Shown piece after piece: positions 24,480-37,063 of a stretch of 64,000 nucleotides of DNA. Source of the stretch: Steromphala cineraria (Eukaryota; Mollusca; Gastropoda; Trochida; Trochidae). The notes beneath the pieces are model-generated. The model did not search any database. It had not been told where the DNA came from and was given only the letters and a program-made list of their open reading frames with translations. A program made the position numbers and the translations under genes. Numbering within the stretch: position 1 is the first letter of the stretch; each line of letters begins with the position of its first letter. The stretch lies in contig OU744732.1 of assembly GCA_916613615.1 (NCBI GenBank), positions 45,251,227-45,315,226 of the forward strand, written 5' to 3'.

Positions 24480-25680
24480 TATTTTTCAGTTTAAAGAGGA
24501 GTTGAAGTCTTAGTCACGATTGCAATCAGCTGAACCAAGAGTAGTCTTGATTGACAAGCATGCTAAAAAAGAACCCTTATTCCCCTTTGAAATGGAGGTT
24601 GAAACCTTTCACCATTGCAATTATTAAGGATAATTGTGTTTATTGAATTTTTTAAAGTTTTTAAAACCATGTGATGGGTTTGGTGCTATTATCACCGATC
24701 ATTTAAAAAAGTTAAATCTGCGCTAATGTTTTCAAGATCTGTGTGTGTAATTAAGGTTTGAGTGATTACTTCAGAGTTCAGTTTTTCGTGATATAATGAT
24801 GGAAGTAGTTTGAATGTATTTAAAACAACCAACATTTTTATAGCATTCCTTATTTTAAATCGATGAACTATTGTAGCATATCGGTCAAGGACACAGGGAG
24901 AGTGATATTAAATTTTAGAATGATATTCGTTAAAAACTTAAAATAAAAAAAATCATCAGTAATGCCCGCTTTCATGTTCCCGTTAATACAAAAAGAAACT
25001 ACAAAGACAAGAGTTGATTGTTATCTTTAAAGTCTTAATAAACCCTATTTTGTATTTCACAAGCAGAGCGGTAAAAAGTGTATGCTTGTGTTTCACCTTG
25101 AATGTTGACATAATAGCTAGCGATTTTCATAATTTTTTCAAAGAAAACATTTTTATCATTTTGAACATATTATTTTATACTAGTTGTACACTTCATATTC
25201 GAAGTATAAACCACAATTTACCAAAAACAATTTAAAAATAGAAAAACAATTAAGGATGCTCAACATATAAAATGAAATGTTTTTGAAATATCCAATGTAG
25301 CAAAGAATAAAAATGAATTAGCATAAACATCCTTAAATTGGGATTCAGATAAGATCATGAAATACATGCTTCATTCACTATTTATGTTGAACATAAGAAG
25401 TTCACTTTGAAAATAAATTTTATCTTGGACTGTTACATACTTTATGAAAATACATCAAACTCCTTAAACTTGGGAATTTGAGAATGTTGCAATCATCTAG
25501 CCTTTTAAAGATATATTTCCATGTTTGCTAAAATGTACTTATTAATGATACTATTTATCTGAATGAACGCAAACAGGGGGGAAGGGTTTTGATAAAAACT
25601 TAACTGTTTATCTGTGTCATTAAGAGACGTCATGAGTTTCTTTTATGATAGCTGGAGTTTCAAATGACATTGTTTTATAC
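24480..25680 (+). repeat. Duplicated block epsilon, copy 3 (MITE-free)
   Basis: Serves as the empty-site reference for MITE copy 4. It aligns with 14160-15520 (gatggaagtagtttga, agcatatcggtcaag) and with 8860-9400. A 73-residue frame at 25014-25235 has no counterpart in the other copies. Confidence 0.8.
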
Positions 25681-26009
25681 ATACTTTAAGGTTTATAACA
25701 CCACAGACATTTTTCAAGCCATTTTTATTTTATACATATGTTTGAGATCGGTCCTGTGTGCTATGCAAATGGACGAGAAAGAGTCAAGCATTGAGAGACT
25801 GTGAACCTTTATATAGTTCTGAGGATACCAATCACGAAAAATATTATGTGGCCGTTACTTAAATATATTGTTTCTATCGGAGACGCTTGTCATTTGCACT
25901 TTGAATTGGTTTGATAGTAGTTTATTATTATACTATAGTGTAGTTAAACGCAACGAATCTTACATAGGAAATAGATGAATTTAGATGTTTTAAGACCAAA
26001 GTTAGTAGA

Positions 26010-26070
26010 GCCTCATTAGCATAATTGGTAGTGTAACGGGTCTTATAGTGATTCAAATCATATACCACAG
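26010..26070 (+). pseudogene. tRNA-like remnant (Met-type)
   Basis: gcctcattagcataattggt agrees with the 5' half of animal elongator tRNA-Met, including an A-box-like stretch, but with C-to-T and G-to-A changes. gtgattcaaatcat stands where the T arm would be, and about ten bases of the anticodon arm are missing. It is a decayed tRNA gene or a SINE head. No cloverleaf can form. Confidence 0.45.
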
Positions 26071-26179
26071 TTGAGAAAACCTACAAGCACAAAGTAAGGA
26101 AACAAAGCATAATTACAGTTTCTTCTGTCTCTGCAGTACAATCTATCACTAATTAGAAGAGAAACAAATTTGTTTCACA

Positions 26180-26715
26180 TTTTTTGATAATCTGTTTTCT
26201 AAATTGCTACAACTAAGCTCAAGCAAGTGAATGATGTTTTGGCACAGAGCTGTTGCAGATCGGATTAGATGCCCTTCTAATTTCAAAGCTTGTCAGCTTT
26301 AAATCTGCCACTATCCCAAATATAAACATAAATGCACGATTATGTGCGAGAAATGTTTTTAATTCTATTTGATGAATGGTCTCTGTTAAGTTGTTAATGA
26401 AAGGGAAATACTTAATAATCAAAAGCTTTCTTTACATGCCAAGGATCGAAAAAAAAAATTTGGCTTTATTATGCGATGAATTCCAATTACTCCATTCATG
26501 ATGAACACTGAATATAGACGGACTTAGCCTAGATATGTCGAAAACGTTAGTGATGATATTCACCTGAAAGAATCATTTCCATGCTAAGACTCCTTGGATA
26601 AAGTACACCAAAATATCCGTATTCCTCTGAAGGAAGTGATTTTTTTGGCCAAACAATTTACTGTTTTGCATATAGATCGATGGAGGAAGAATTGAAATCT
26701 GGGTCCTTCTGCAAC
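26180..26715 (+). repeat. Duplicated block gamma, copy 2
   Basis: Sister of 19220-19750, with the same order of landmarks. It lies about 7 kb from copy 1, the same as the beta-beta spacing (about 7.6 kb including the minisatellite). Confidence 0.8.
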
Positions 26716-27970
26716 TTTATTGTTCAAGCTTTTGGTTAGCTTCTAACAAGTTGCTTTATATAGTATTCATTAAATTCACACATCCAAAATATTGATAAAT
26801 TACCCGATTTAAAAAAAATAAGCTTTGCGGATAAAGATACAAATGTTAACTTCGGTCTAATTGTTTTGTTCAAGAATTTGTCGAATTATCCACTCCCGCC
26901 TCTGGCTCCGTTTCAGTGATTGACTGCCGACAGGTTTGATAGACATATCCTGGACAGCACAGAGCGTTCATGCTGTCACCTAATTGAAAACGTCGTACAC
27001 TTTTTTATAGCAACGAATACACCGGATAACGACCGAACTTGCCCTTCTATTTGAAAGGTTTAAGTAATAATACAGTACTTAAGGGATGTACATCGCTCTC
27101 AAACAACGATCTAAGCAAATTATTGAATTATATTCACCAAAATATCACGAAATCTAATCAATTCGACATCTCATAAGCACTAAAATATGTAATGACTGCC
27201 ACGCAAACAACATGATGTTCATGCAAAACCAAAATCTTTGAAGCTAAGTTGTGAATGGGATATTTTTTATATAATCCTACATGTGAATCCTAATTCCATT
27301 GCTATATCCATGCGCATCTCTGTAAAGATGTATATATTGTATTTATATATATATATATATATATATAGATAAAATTGGAAAAGTTTACTGGTATACAGTT
27401 TTACATAATGAAAAGATAAAAAATGACATGAAGCCAATCAAAACTCCAACATGTTTCAATGGTATCATCAGGGAGTCTGACAAAATACAGTTATGACGTT
27501 ATGATGTCACAATGAATTTGACATAACAATGGTATGACGTCACAATCAGGCAAGCGGTAAGATGGACACAATAAGAATTTGATAGAATAAAAGATGCTAC
27601 TATTAACTTAATACTTAATACTATTAAGCATTAAGTTGTGGTCCGTGTTCATAAACAGCAAATAAAATGTCCTGAGACACGCTGTATACCACTGAGTGCT
27701 CACTTGGATACATGTGCAAAAGACAAGGACATTAAATTCAAGATCTTTTCATTTTACAAAATGGACACAAATAATAGAATAATGCGACAATTAAAAGAAG
27801 ACTATTTCATTAAAATGTTTAAACTTTTTAATACAAAATTAGAAGATATAAATGGTTAGCAAATACAAATACGGAAAATTGTCTAAAGCCTTAGTGACAT
27901 GTCAGGGAAGGACTGCCTTCATTTTGTTTGATGAATTTAAAAAAAAGTATAAGTAAGATATATTTGTTGG
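26716..27970. other. Spacer with (AT)n tract at 27340-27369
   Basis: A run of about 14 ta steps follows tgtatt. atgacgttatgatgtcac and a second atgacgtcacaatc occur at 27490-27550 (two imperfect CRE-like sites). A 73-residue frame at 27638-27859 has a protein-like composition but no recognisable motif or splice context. Confidence 0.5.
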
Positions 27971-27971
27971 C

Positions 27972-28324
27972 TTAAGCACGTGCAGTAGCACGTTTTGGGG
28001 GAAGTATAAGGTGATGTCAGGAAAATGAAAATTAATAGTTCCAATTGAAAGACAATGTATTTAAACTAAATGGAGTAGTAATAATTCAAATATATAGCGT
28101 TTAGCCAAGCAATTCCTTTTTTCCTACACAAAATGAAGCTGTTCACACAAAATGGCCGCCAATGGATTTTATGTGAATCTTCATACTTTGTCCTCTGACT
28201 ATGGATGGTTGGCCTGTGTAATGAGATTTTTGACACTGTCAAAATAATACATTTAACTTTAACTTTTATCAGTGAAAATTTACAAATATAAAATTCTCAA
28301 AAAACGTGCTACTGCCCCTTTATT
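27972..28324 (-). mobile_element. TTAA-flanked MITE, copy 7
   Basis: Left TTAA followed by a short gcacg insertion and then gcagtagcacgttttgg. Right end acgtgctactgcccctttat. Orthologous in position to copy 5 relative to block beta. Confidence 0.9.
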
Positions 28325-28389
28325 AAAGAAAATATCACGTTAAAGCAACATTGAGATTAATTGATATTAACAAGTTAAAATGGGAACTA

Positions 28390-30340
28390 AGTAAGCACTG
28401 AGGCTCGTGGTAAAAACGTTTCAAGTTACACAATTGAGATCATGATTGACATCAATTACTTCTAAAGAAGGAAAACAGAAACCGATAATCACCAAAATGC
28501 CTTTCTCAAGTGGTAGCAGATGTTTTTAGAAATGGTTAGTGGTGAGACGTTACTGGTTCATTGTTCACGAACGAAGTGAAGTGGATATCAGAACCGAAGG
28601 GTACCTTGACCAACTGGCTGTTGTTCTACTGTTATTGGCTACATTACCAACCTTGACCAACTGGCTATTGTTATACTGTTATTGGCTACATTACCAACCT
28701 TGACCAACTGGCTATTGTTATACTGTTATTGACTACATTACCAACCTTGACCAACTGGCTATTGTTCTACTGTTATTGACTACATTACCAACCTTGACCA
28801 ACTGGCTATTGTTATACTGTTATTGGCTACATTACCAACCTTGACCAACTGGCTATTGTTCTACTCTTATTGACTACGTTACCAACCTTGACAAACTGGC
28901 TATTGTTCTACTGTTATTGGCTACATTACCAACCTTGACCAACTGGCTATTGTTATACTGTTATTGGCTACATTACCAACCTTGACCAACTGGCTATTGT
29001 TATACTGTTATTGGCTACATTACCAACATTGACCAACTGGCTATTGTTCTACTGTTATTGGCTACATTACCAACCTTGACCAACTGGCTATTGTTCTACT
29101 GTTATTGGCTACATTACCAACCTTGACCAACTGGCTATTGTTCTACTGTTATTGACTACATTACCAACCTTGACCAACTGGCTGTTGTTCTTCTGTTATT
29201 GACTACATTACCAACCTTGACCAACTGGCTATTGTTCTACTGTTATTGGCTACATTACCAACCTTGACCAACTGGCTATTGTTCTACTGCTATTGGCTAC
29301 ATTACCAACCTTGACCAACTGGCTATTGTCCTACTGTTATTGGCTACATTACCAACCTTGACCAACTGGCTATTGTTCTACTGTTATTGGCTACATTACC
29401 AACCTTGACCAACTGGCTATTGTTCTACTGTTATTGGCTACATTACCAGCCTTGACAAACTGGCTATTGTTCTACTGTGATTGGCTACATTACCAACCTT
29501 GACCAACTGGCTATTGTTCTACTGTTATTGGCTACATTACCAACCTTGACCAACCTGCTATTGTTCTACTGTTATTGACTACATTACCAACCTTGACCAA
29601 CTGGCTATTGTTCTACTGTTATTGGCTACATTACCAACCTTGACCAACTGGCTATTGTTCTACTGTTATTGGCTACATTACCAACCTTGACCAACTGGCT
29701 ATTGTTCTACTGCTATTGACTACATTACCAACCTTGACAAACTGGCTATTGTTCTACTGTTATTGGCTACATTACCAACCTTGACTGGCTATTGTTCTAC
29801 TGCTATTGACTACATTACCAACCTTGACAAACTGGCTATTGTTCTACTGTTATTGGCTACATTATCAACCTTGACAAACAAGATTGAAGGTAATCAATAG
29901 CATAGCTTGAGGAATTATTGACACAGATCAGCCGTTGATATTAAGGGTAAAATGTGTCATTGATGAAATGTAAATTTTGAACTACATACAATGTAAAAAC
30001 TTGAAGTAAAAGGGTAAAAAATATTAATTGATAGAGAAGTGCATTTACCTGGACCAGGATATCAATTACCCTTTGCATGACCTAACAGTTCATTATCGAT
30101 GAACTTTCAAAACTCATTCAAAGATGAATTGACATGATATAATTTGCTATACCGGCACTCTGAAGGTATTCACTGGTAAGTAAATCAAATCTGTAAATTA
30201 CAAAGAATCAAGTTGAGCTTTAATCATTATAATTTTACTGACCAATTTATATGGAACATTGTAAAAATTTGGAATAAGGATATGATTTAGATAATGAATA
30301 AATCATAACATGCAAAGCTTAAACAAAGATGTACCAAACC
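28390..30340 (+). repeat. Duplicated block beta, copy 2
   Basis: Flanks of the minisatellite match copy 1: cacaattgagatcatgattg upstream, and atca-gttga, taaaatgtgtcatt and tacctggaccaggatatcaa downstream. It is longer than copy 1 only because of the array. Confidence 0.85.
28606..29870. repeat. 47-bp minisatellite, 27 units
   Basis: Unit: ttgaccaactggctattgtt, then ctactgttattggctacatt, then accaacc. 1265 bp plus one 4-base deletion (near 29785) equals 27 x 47 exactly. Variants are few and recurrent (ttata or ttcta, ttggc or ttgac, gttat or gctat, accaa or acaaa), which points to recent unequal exchange or slippage. It has no spacer and repeat alternation, so it is not a CRISPR array. 47 is not a multiple of three, so no frame persists. 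Confidence 0.97.
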
Positions 30341-31079
30341 TCAAAAAGAATTGTTGTCATAATTATTTATCTGATTGGAAAAAAACTACGTTATACAGAA
30401 CGTTTTCGAAAAGTTTAATCAACAGTGATTTTGGTCTTTGATTATAGGTTTCTATTTTAACTTTTACTGATCTGTAGAGAAAATGTACTTATGCATGTTC
30501 TTGTATATACAACCAATTCTAAGCTAACTTTTTAAGTGATGATATACGTTGTACACTACATTTAATTCTAGACCGCAATCCTTTTGGAAATTGTGTTAAA
30601 TAAAAATATAATGCAGTTATTGATGTAGATATTTGCATATTTTCTGAATGTTAACCCCAAAAACATTGGTTGTATTACGTATTGTTTATAAAATCATAAA
30701 TAATAATCTTTCAAGATGCAACATGTATCATTATGGACAAGCTTGTAAGGTCACGACTATTTCCAAACACTACACTACTACATTTTGGCTTTTTATAAAT
30801 TGTCAATGGATAAGCTTGCAATTTGAAAACGGACTCAACGCAAACCAAATGATAAAATAAGATAACATCGACTGATGATTAAGAAGGACCATTTATGTTA
30901 ACATGAGTTACACAAGATACTTTCTTAGTAAACTTACTAAAATGAATTGAACATCCATCATTTGCTAAAGTGTATACTTGTATGCCACACTACCTTTAGC
31001 AGCTACGTGTTATTACATCATTTACATTACATTGATCGTGGTTACTGAAAGATTCTTTAAGACAATATTATCAACATCC
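30341..31079. other. AT-rich link between beta and alpha
   Basis: 30430-30560 resembles 23720-23810 (attataggtt, gaaaatgtactta or gaaatgtacttg). A 70-residue frame (30648-30860) without domain. No RNA gene. Confidence 0.45.
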
Positions 31080-31690
31080 TTCTGGCCCTTTCCTGAAGTT
31101 CATCACAGACAATTGCTATGTACATTGTGAATGGAGCGAGTTTGAAAAGCAACCTTGATTAGATCACCCAAGCACGATTGTGTTCTGTGTTATATCTCAG
31201 ATACAGGAGTAATTTACAGCTGTCAATTTCACAATGTCTGTAGGGACATCAACCATCAAGATCTGATAATGTTATCCTGAGAACTGATCAGGAAGTAGTG
31301 GACGTCATCAATACAGTTTAGTCCAGGATCTATTTATCAGTCTGGATATCATGTCACGAGTCTGTAATATGATTTATATCGATCATCACTATTTACTGCC
31401 TATTCCACTTTTTTCTACCAGACATTGCCTGAGGATGAATCTCGTCATACTTCATTACATCTCTGGAGTCTTAAATAATGGGACTTCACGTCTACTCTAT
31501 CGGAAAGAGGAAATGGACAATCCCTTGGGATTCATCTTCGTTGAAACGAGGATCTACCATGGATATTCAATACCTAACCATGTCTCATTCAGAATATAAC
31601 TAGCGTCCCATGACGAATTTAAACGGAAAACTCGTGAACACTGATTATCATATCATTTAAATGATGAGAGTCGGGTGAATTGCAGTTTAA
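31080..31690 (+). repeat. Duplicated block alpha, copy 3
   Basis: Best-preserved partner of 5120-5700; the two share ccatcaagatctgataatgt and tgtaatatgatttatatcga. The acceptor-like tttttctaccag before acattgcctgagg is kept. An 82-residue frame (31351-31599) covers it, but a stop interrupts the upstream part. Confidence 0.75.
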
Positions 31691-31854
31691 AAGTTGTTAT
31701 TTGATTTATTCAACGACTGTAGGTGTCAAAGCAATGAGTCACAATGGTACAATGTACCTCCAACAGTACAGTGAATGATTCTTAATTGAATTACGTTGTC
31801 TAGGCCTCTACTTATTATCATATCATACAGCTGCGTATCTTAAGTATGTTCACT

Positions 31855-32000
31855 TACCTTCCTATTCTAGTGCAAATATCATATACTTTGTAATGTCTTT
31901 GAGACATCATATCATTGTGGAAACCGATAATGATGAAATTTCACTTCACAAGTTAAGATTCAGTTTGCGTTGACATATTTGTATGTCATACCTAGCAGAT
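31855..32000 (+). repeat. Duplicated block eta, copy 2
   Basis: tattctagtgcaaatatcat and gattcagtttgcgtt correspond to 17180-17310. Closest to alpha copy 3 here, whereas copy 1 lies between epsilon and gamma, so the order has been rearranged. Confidence 0.55.
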
Positions 32001-32178
32001 AGCTGTAACAAATTTTGCATGTCATTGACGTGACCAGGGGTCAAAATTTCGAAAAGACTGATTTCTATTTTCCTCTACAAAACCCTCCTAAGTGATCAAC
32101 AGCTTTAGATCTTATTCATATGTGTTCCTTTGCGTTAGGGCAGCGTAACTGTGCTGATGTTTTTCCTACAAAGTTTAC

Positions 32179-32421
32179 ATGGATGATTATAATCGAAATT
32201 TAAGAAAATCCGAATTTCACAAATATGACGTCATCTGTCTATTTAACAATGCCAAATATCGACATTCAGCTCTAGAGACAAGACGACCCCGACATATGGT
32301 TTGGGAATGGTTATCTTACAAATGGGCAATTGCATTGGTGATCTTCTGTAAGTGGTCCTGGAGTTATTTTATGAACGTCAAAACGAAACCCAAATTACAT
32401 GATATTTGCACTTACATGTAA
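32179..32421 (+). other. Open frame of 80 codons, doubtful exon
   Basis: Starts MDDYNRNLRKSEFHKYDV and has fairly coding-like composition. A tttttcctacaaag tract lies just upstream, and a consensus donor gtaagt occurs inside at about 32348. The residues FHKYDV recall the first strand of TIR domains, but nothing downstream supports that, so I do not call a TIR gene. It could be a degraded exon or chance. Confidence 0.2.
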
Positions 32422-32429
32422 ATCACGAG

Positions 32430-34365
32430 CAAGTGAACAAACTTTTGGTATGCAGCTGTATTTCAGATATAAAATGCAAATAAAAATCACGTTTATACAA
32501 ATGAAGCGATCATTAATATTGATCATTTTATGCTTAGCATGCATTTATCCTGAGGGACATTTAAGCTGATAAATGAAACCTTGATACCTTATACATATTC
32601 ACATCCTTTTCCGTTCTTTCCAACATTGAAATCGAATCTAAAATATTTTAAAAACCGTATTTTCATATTCATGAATATTTGTGTTACCGTATATTAACTT
32701 AACCAAAAATAAATGAGATGCAGATTAGGTATATTGCGTGTTATACAGAAAATTAAATAAGCTGACAATATTTAAAAGAGGGAAAAAGGGGCGAACTTGA
32801 TTAAACTTACTTTTATTGAGTGGATATTATATTGGTTACTATATGGATAGATGTAAGTGATATTTCTACGTGCAATCTCAGTTTCAAATTAAAGATCATA
32901 GTCAGGCGAAATAAAAATGTTATGGACTTTTATTCGAAGAATGAATAAAGCATCAACGAATACATACGAGTATATATCAGAAACTTGAAATATATTACAG
33001 CATATTGCATTAAGATATGAAGTGTGATTATTAAATTTATATTTTTAATCGCTTAGTACTTTTTCAAATAAACAAAATCGAATTTGCAACGTTAGAGCCT
33101 TTTATCACAATCTCAAATTTCAGAGAAATTGTGTGAAGGCTGTAAGTACATACTTGTCCTGAATATCTTTATTAGATTATTTAGGTTATTTGAACCAGAT
33201 GTTATGGAACAAGTTTAAAGTTAATCAACTAGGGTGGTATAACCAAACAAGTTACTCAAGGATAGTAATGTCATCGTGTCATAACGCCGTACTACTTTCG
33301 CAATTAGCTGATTGGGTGCAACCGAACCGCCGATACAAATTTTCACTTCATACTAACAATTTCATTGTCGTGTCTTCTCTCTAGAATAAACTTGCATTAC
33401 ATTAATTATAAATGTGCAAAATAATCAACTAAAACTTCGCGTTATATGCTCACAATTAAAGCCAAAAAATCCCTCAATTCCTTAGTTTGCTTATACATAA
33501 GTGTCCCTTTGTCTTTTCTTTTGTACGGAGCTTCTAAAATTTGAGGAGTGAAAGTCGAGAGTTTCAAAGTGATTGTGTTTTAATATTCCAACTTGTTCAC
33601 AAACAGGAGCAAAATTCAGAATTAAAACCTTGCGTTGAGAGACGTTGAGCAAGGAAGTTTTCAATTGATACAACGAATACATATAAGATGATTGGAACCT
33701 TCAACGTTGTTCGGGTTAACAGTCAAATATTCAATAACAGAAAAGGATAGCATCTCCGATATATATGTTCTAAAGTCAAAATCTAAGACTGCAATAAAGT
33801 TTTGATCTAATCTTTTAAACTGTTTTTTTTAAGAGATTGTGCAGTTCCAAATTTAGTCATTTCAAAATTATTATCTTATAAAAAAACTTAACTTTCAGCG
33901 CAGAAAAATGTCTGTTGATGTAAACGAAATGAATTTCAAACTTACATCGATATTATTCCATCAACGAGGTCTTTGGTATTAAAGTTTTTACACTACATAT
34001 AATAAGCTATATAATAAATCATATACTAGAAAACGATAATGCACGTCGATATTGATTTGATGGTATGTTTGTAATTGTGTGACAACGATAAAAGGTAGCA
34101 ACCTTATTTCAAGAACCGATATTTCGGAAATTCACAAGCGTAGCATTTTGAACTCTTATTAGGTAACATTACAAAAGATTCTTTTTTATCACTATTCGTT
34201 TCGTCACACAAACACCTGACGTAAAGTAAGCAATTAAAAAGTCAATATAAATCTTTCGTTCACTTACAGTCATAGATAGGACCCGAACTCTTAACAGATC
34301 AATCGGAAATGCTTGAGACTGTCGCATTCAGCGAAATGGACTAACTGTATCGATCGCGGCCCATC
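32430..34365. other. AT-rich interior of duplicated unit 4
   Basis: No gene, RNA gene or element recognised. Two short frames (33190-33384 plus, 33491-33682 minus) have no support. Confidence 0.5.
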
Positions 34366-34369
34366 GTTA

Positions 34370-34520
34370 ACCTTATAACAAATGGAAGAGTCATCACGTT
34401 AGATCAGGTCACATCCAATCACCAGTTAAACTCTTCATTTGATGCATCGGGAAATACAAGGGTTGGCGTGGGTGCAGGAACCATAGAATCTAAAGCTGTA
34501 AAATATTTTACGGTCGTTTC
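34370..34520 (+). repeat. Duplicated block delta, copy 2
   Basis: Sister of 7490-7700: atggaagagtcatcac, caccagttaaa, gcatcgggaaatacaag and aagctgtaaaatattttac. Confidence 0.65.
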
Positions 34521-34622
34521 TAATATAATAAGGTAACGACCTCCTCATTTCCGTGCCTGGTCATTAGCCCATAGATCCCAGTTTTAATTTCAGGAATAAT
34601 TCCCAAATGTGAGGACTTAACC

Positions 34623-34987
34623 TTAAAGGGGCAGAAGCACATTTTTGATAATTTTTTATTTTAAATTTTTCACTGATAAAAGTAAGTGAATGCTAAATAT
34701 ATAATTTTGACAGTGTCAAAAATCTCATTACACAAGCCAATCATCCATAGTCAGAGGACAAAGTATGAAGATAAACAAAAACTCCATTGGCGGCCATTTT
34801 GTGTGAGCACCTTTAATTCTTTTTTTGTTGTAAGAAAAATGAATCGCATGGCCAAACTCTCCGTTATATATTTGAATTATTACTGCTCCATTTAGTTTAT
34901 AAACATTGTCTTTCAATTGAAACCGTTCATTTTCATTTTCCTGACATCACCTTATATTCCCCCTAAAACGTGCTACTGCCCCTTTAA
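34623..34987 (+). mobile_element. TTAA-flanked MITE, copy 8 (full length)
   Basis: TTAA on both sides. Termini aggggcagaagcacattttt and aacgtgctactgcccct. Two overlapping frames of 69 and 62 residues lie entirely inside the element and are not genes. Confidence 0.92.
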
Positions 34988-34989
34988 AT

Positions 34990-35510
34990 GGATACGCTTC
35001 CTATGAAGATGGTTTATCCTTCTTCCTAGGCCGCGATTATTCAGGACTGCATGTTTATGAAATTATAATTTAAGTGTTTTCTACAGTTAACTGAGTGTAG
35101 TCGAAAGGAACATCAGTTACGATTCATGCTATAAAATACACATTTTGCAATATTGCTAATGTTCAAATGTCTGATGAAAATTTTATCACATCAACATCAA
35201 AGTAAATTTCTCCCGGTATAAAAGCTGAACATGAAATTGGGCATTTCGACCTCTGGTAAAAATTGTCTATACTCCCTACTTTCATTTTTTACACAATTAC
35301 ACTTGTCACAGTTTTTTCTAGACATTTTGTGTATCTAAATATGCTCAGAATATATTTGAAGTTTATGCAGGTAAATTAATTATTTGCCAAAATTTAATCA
35401 CTACCAATTCTTTTTTTTCTTCTGCAAAATACCTCTTAACAACGTAAATATTTTTAATTCGATAAAAATTACCAGCTTGAAAAACATCAGACTGACAAAC
35501 ACTGACAGTC
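34990..35510. other. AT-rich spacer
   Basis: Nothing recognised beyond poly-T tracts. Confidence 0.5.
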
Positions 35511-35514
35511 TAGA

Positions 35515-35660
35515 TACGACGTCATCAAGCACGATTTGACATCAAAACAAAGACCAGACCATGGCTTCTGGAGATAACAAGTCTAGAGATAAGACCACTC
35601 GAGAGACTCATCCGTCTCTCACTGGGACTCTGTGTATAAACGTGTATTGATCACACTGTG
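35515..35660 (+). repeat. Duplicated block zeta, copy 3
   Basis: gacatcaaaacaaagaccag and ctggagataacaagtctaga match the zeta pattern. ctgctgacaaggctatt just downstream also resembles atgctgacaaggcaag near 40485. Confidence 0.55.
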
Positions 35661-35737
35661 TTGACAGTAATACTGCTGACAAGGCTATTGAGCATCATGT
35701 GGCTCCGGATTTCATGTTAGATGTCAAGCACGGTAAG

Positions 35738-35868
35738 GATGAAGAAGAAGAAGAAGAAGAAGAAGGAGAAGGTGAAGAAGAAGACGAAGAAGAAGTAGAA
35801 GAAGACGAAGAAGAAGAAGAAAAAGATGGAGAAGAAGAAGAAGAAGACGACGACGAAGAAAAAGAATA
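35738..35868 (+). repeat. GAA/GAC purine tract (~130 bp)
   Basis: Almost pure purine strand with GAA runs interrupted by GAC and GGA. A short plus frame from about 35715 would encode an acidic Glu/Asp run; the minus frame encodes a serine run. Long GAA mirror tracts can form triplex DNA. No gene is implied. Confidence 0.9.
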
Positions 35869-35869
35869 A

Positions 35870-36950
35870 GGAAATTTTAATATTAAGGGAACAATAGAAT
35901 CAACCACCCGAAAAGCAAAGTTGCATGTTCAAGTTCAAAATAAATAGCTAAACTATTTTAGCAATTAACATAAGGTCGATCTGCCTCCTTGAGGAAGAGG
36001 CCATCGTGTACCTCTTGTTGAAATCTGGTAATTCTTGTTTCATATTTCAGTGCAAAACTAAGCGAAACATATTTGAGGATAAAGATTCGTTCCAACACAA
36101 CCCATTTTTCCCTAAGTAAAAGTGATTTTTAGTTATCGTTCTTCTTTATTCGATACAAAGTGACATCTAAAAACCAAGTGAAAAATATTAGAGGACAGAG
36201 ATTCGATTATTGAAGACTACAATGTTTTCCCCAAGTAAAAATATTTTTTTTTATTCTATACAAAGGGACATCTAAACCGCAGTTTGAAACTTTTACAGCC
36301 ACTACAACGCACTATGTTAATCCACCATGCTAAAGTATATCAAGAAATACTGTAAGGTATCAGTAGCTCCATTTGTCGTAATATTTTCACGTAATTATGA
36401 CCTGGTCATTTGCTTTCAGATTCATAGCTGGTTATTGGTGCAGAATGTATTTTGCAAGATACTATCCATTTACATTCACATTGTGTACACAGACTAAAAT
36501 AACGTCTTGAATATTTGGTATAACAGCTGATTAAATACAGCAGAAAACTACCGCTTATAAAATCCAAGTCAGACATGTAAATGCGTGTTGCCTGAGACAC
36601 ATTAGTCAAGATGACGATAAATCGTTGTTACATGTGACATAGTATATACATAATGTACGGATATTGATCAATTTCATCGTTTCAGAGCCAATAAGTATCC
36701 ATTTATCCCATTACATCCTCTTCGGAACAACTAACAAATCAATTACGGTGCTTGAATGGCATTATTATCACATAGTATACATTCCTCATTGTGAATATTA
36801 TAGCAAACCAATTGTTGTTTGTAGTCGTTTGTAACAATTAAGTTGTTACAGCGCATCGGGTTTGTTTTATGTATTTTAGTCCCTTGTTATCCAGGATATC
36901 AACCGTCTATATTACTGCAGCCACATTGCTACTTCTTGTATCATAAATAC
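35870..36950. other. AT-rich stretch, no gene
   Basis: Two similar ~90-bp segments near 36060 and 36190 (gattcg, ttttccc-aagtaaaa, gacatctaaa) form an old tandem pair. A 67-residue minus frame at 36406-36609 is unsupported. Confidence 0.45.
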
Positions 36951-36954
36951 TGCG

Positions 36955-37030
36955 ATTAATACTACCATTTCTGCTACTCTTAATACCACAACTACTACTG
37001 CAACTACTACCATTACTACTACAATTTCTT

Positions 37031-37063
<33 letters not shown>

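Noticed and set aside
28606..29870. CRISPR array (regular repeats)
   Set aside because: Units are contiguous 47-bp copies with no unique spacers, in a eukaryotic context; it is a minisatellite.
32179..32421. TIR-domain gene fragment
   Set aside because: Only FHKYDV resembles the start of a TIR domain; later conserved boxes are absent.
34686..34916. Pair of overlapping small genes
   Set aside because: Both frames lie wholly inside MITE copy 8 and recur as fragments in other copies (46515-46712, 11660-11851).
35695..35907. Serine-rich minus-strand protein or acidic plus-strand protein
   Set aside because: Both are translations of a GAA/GAC purine tract.
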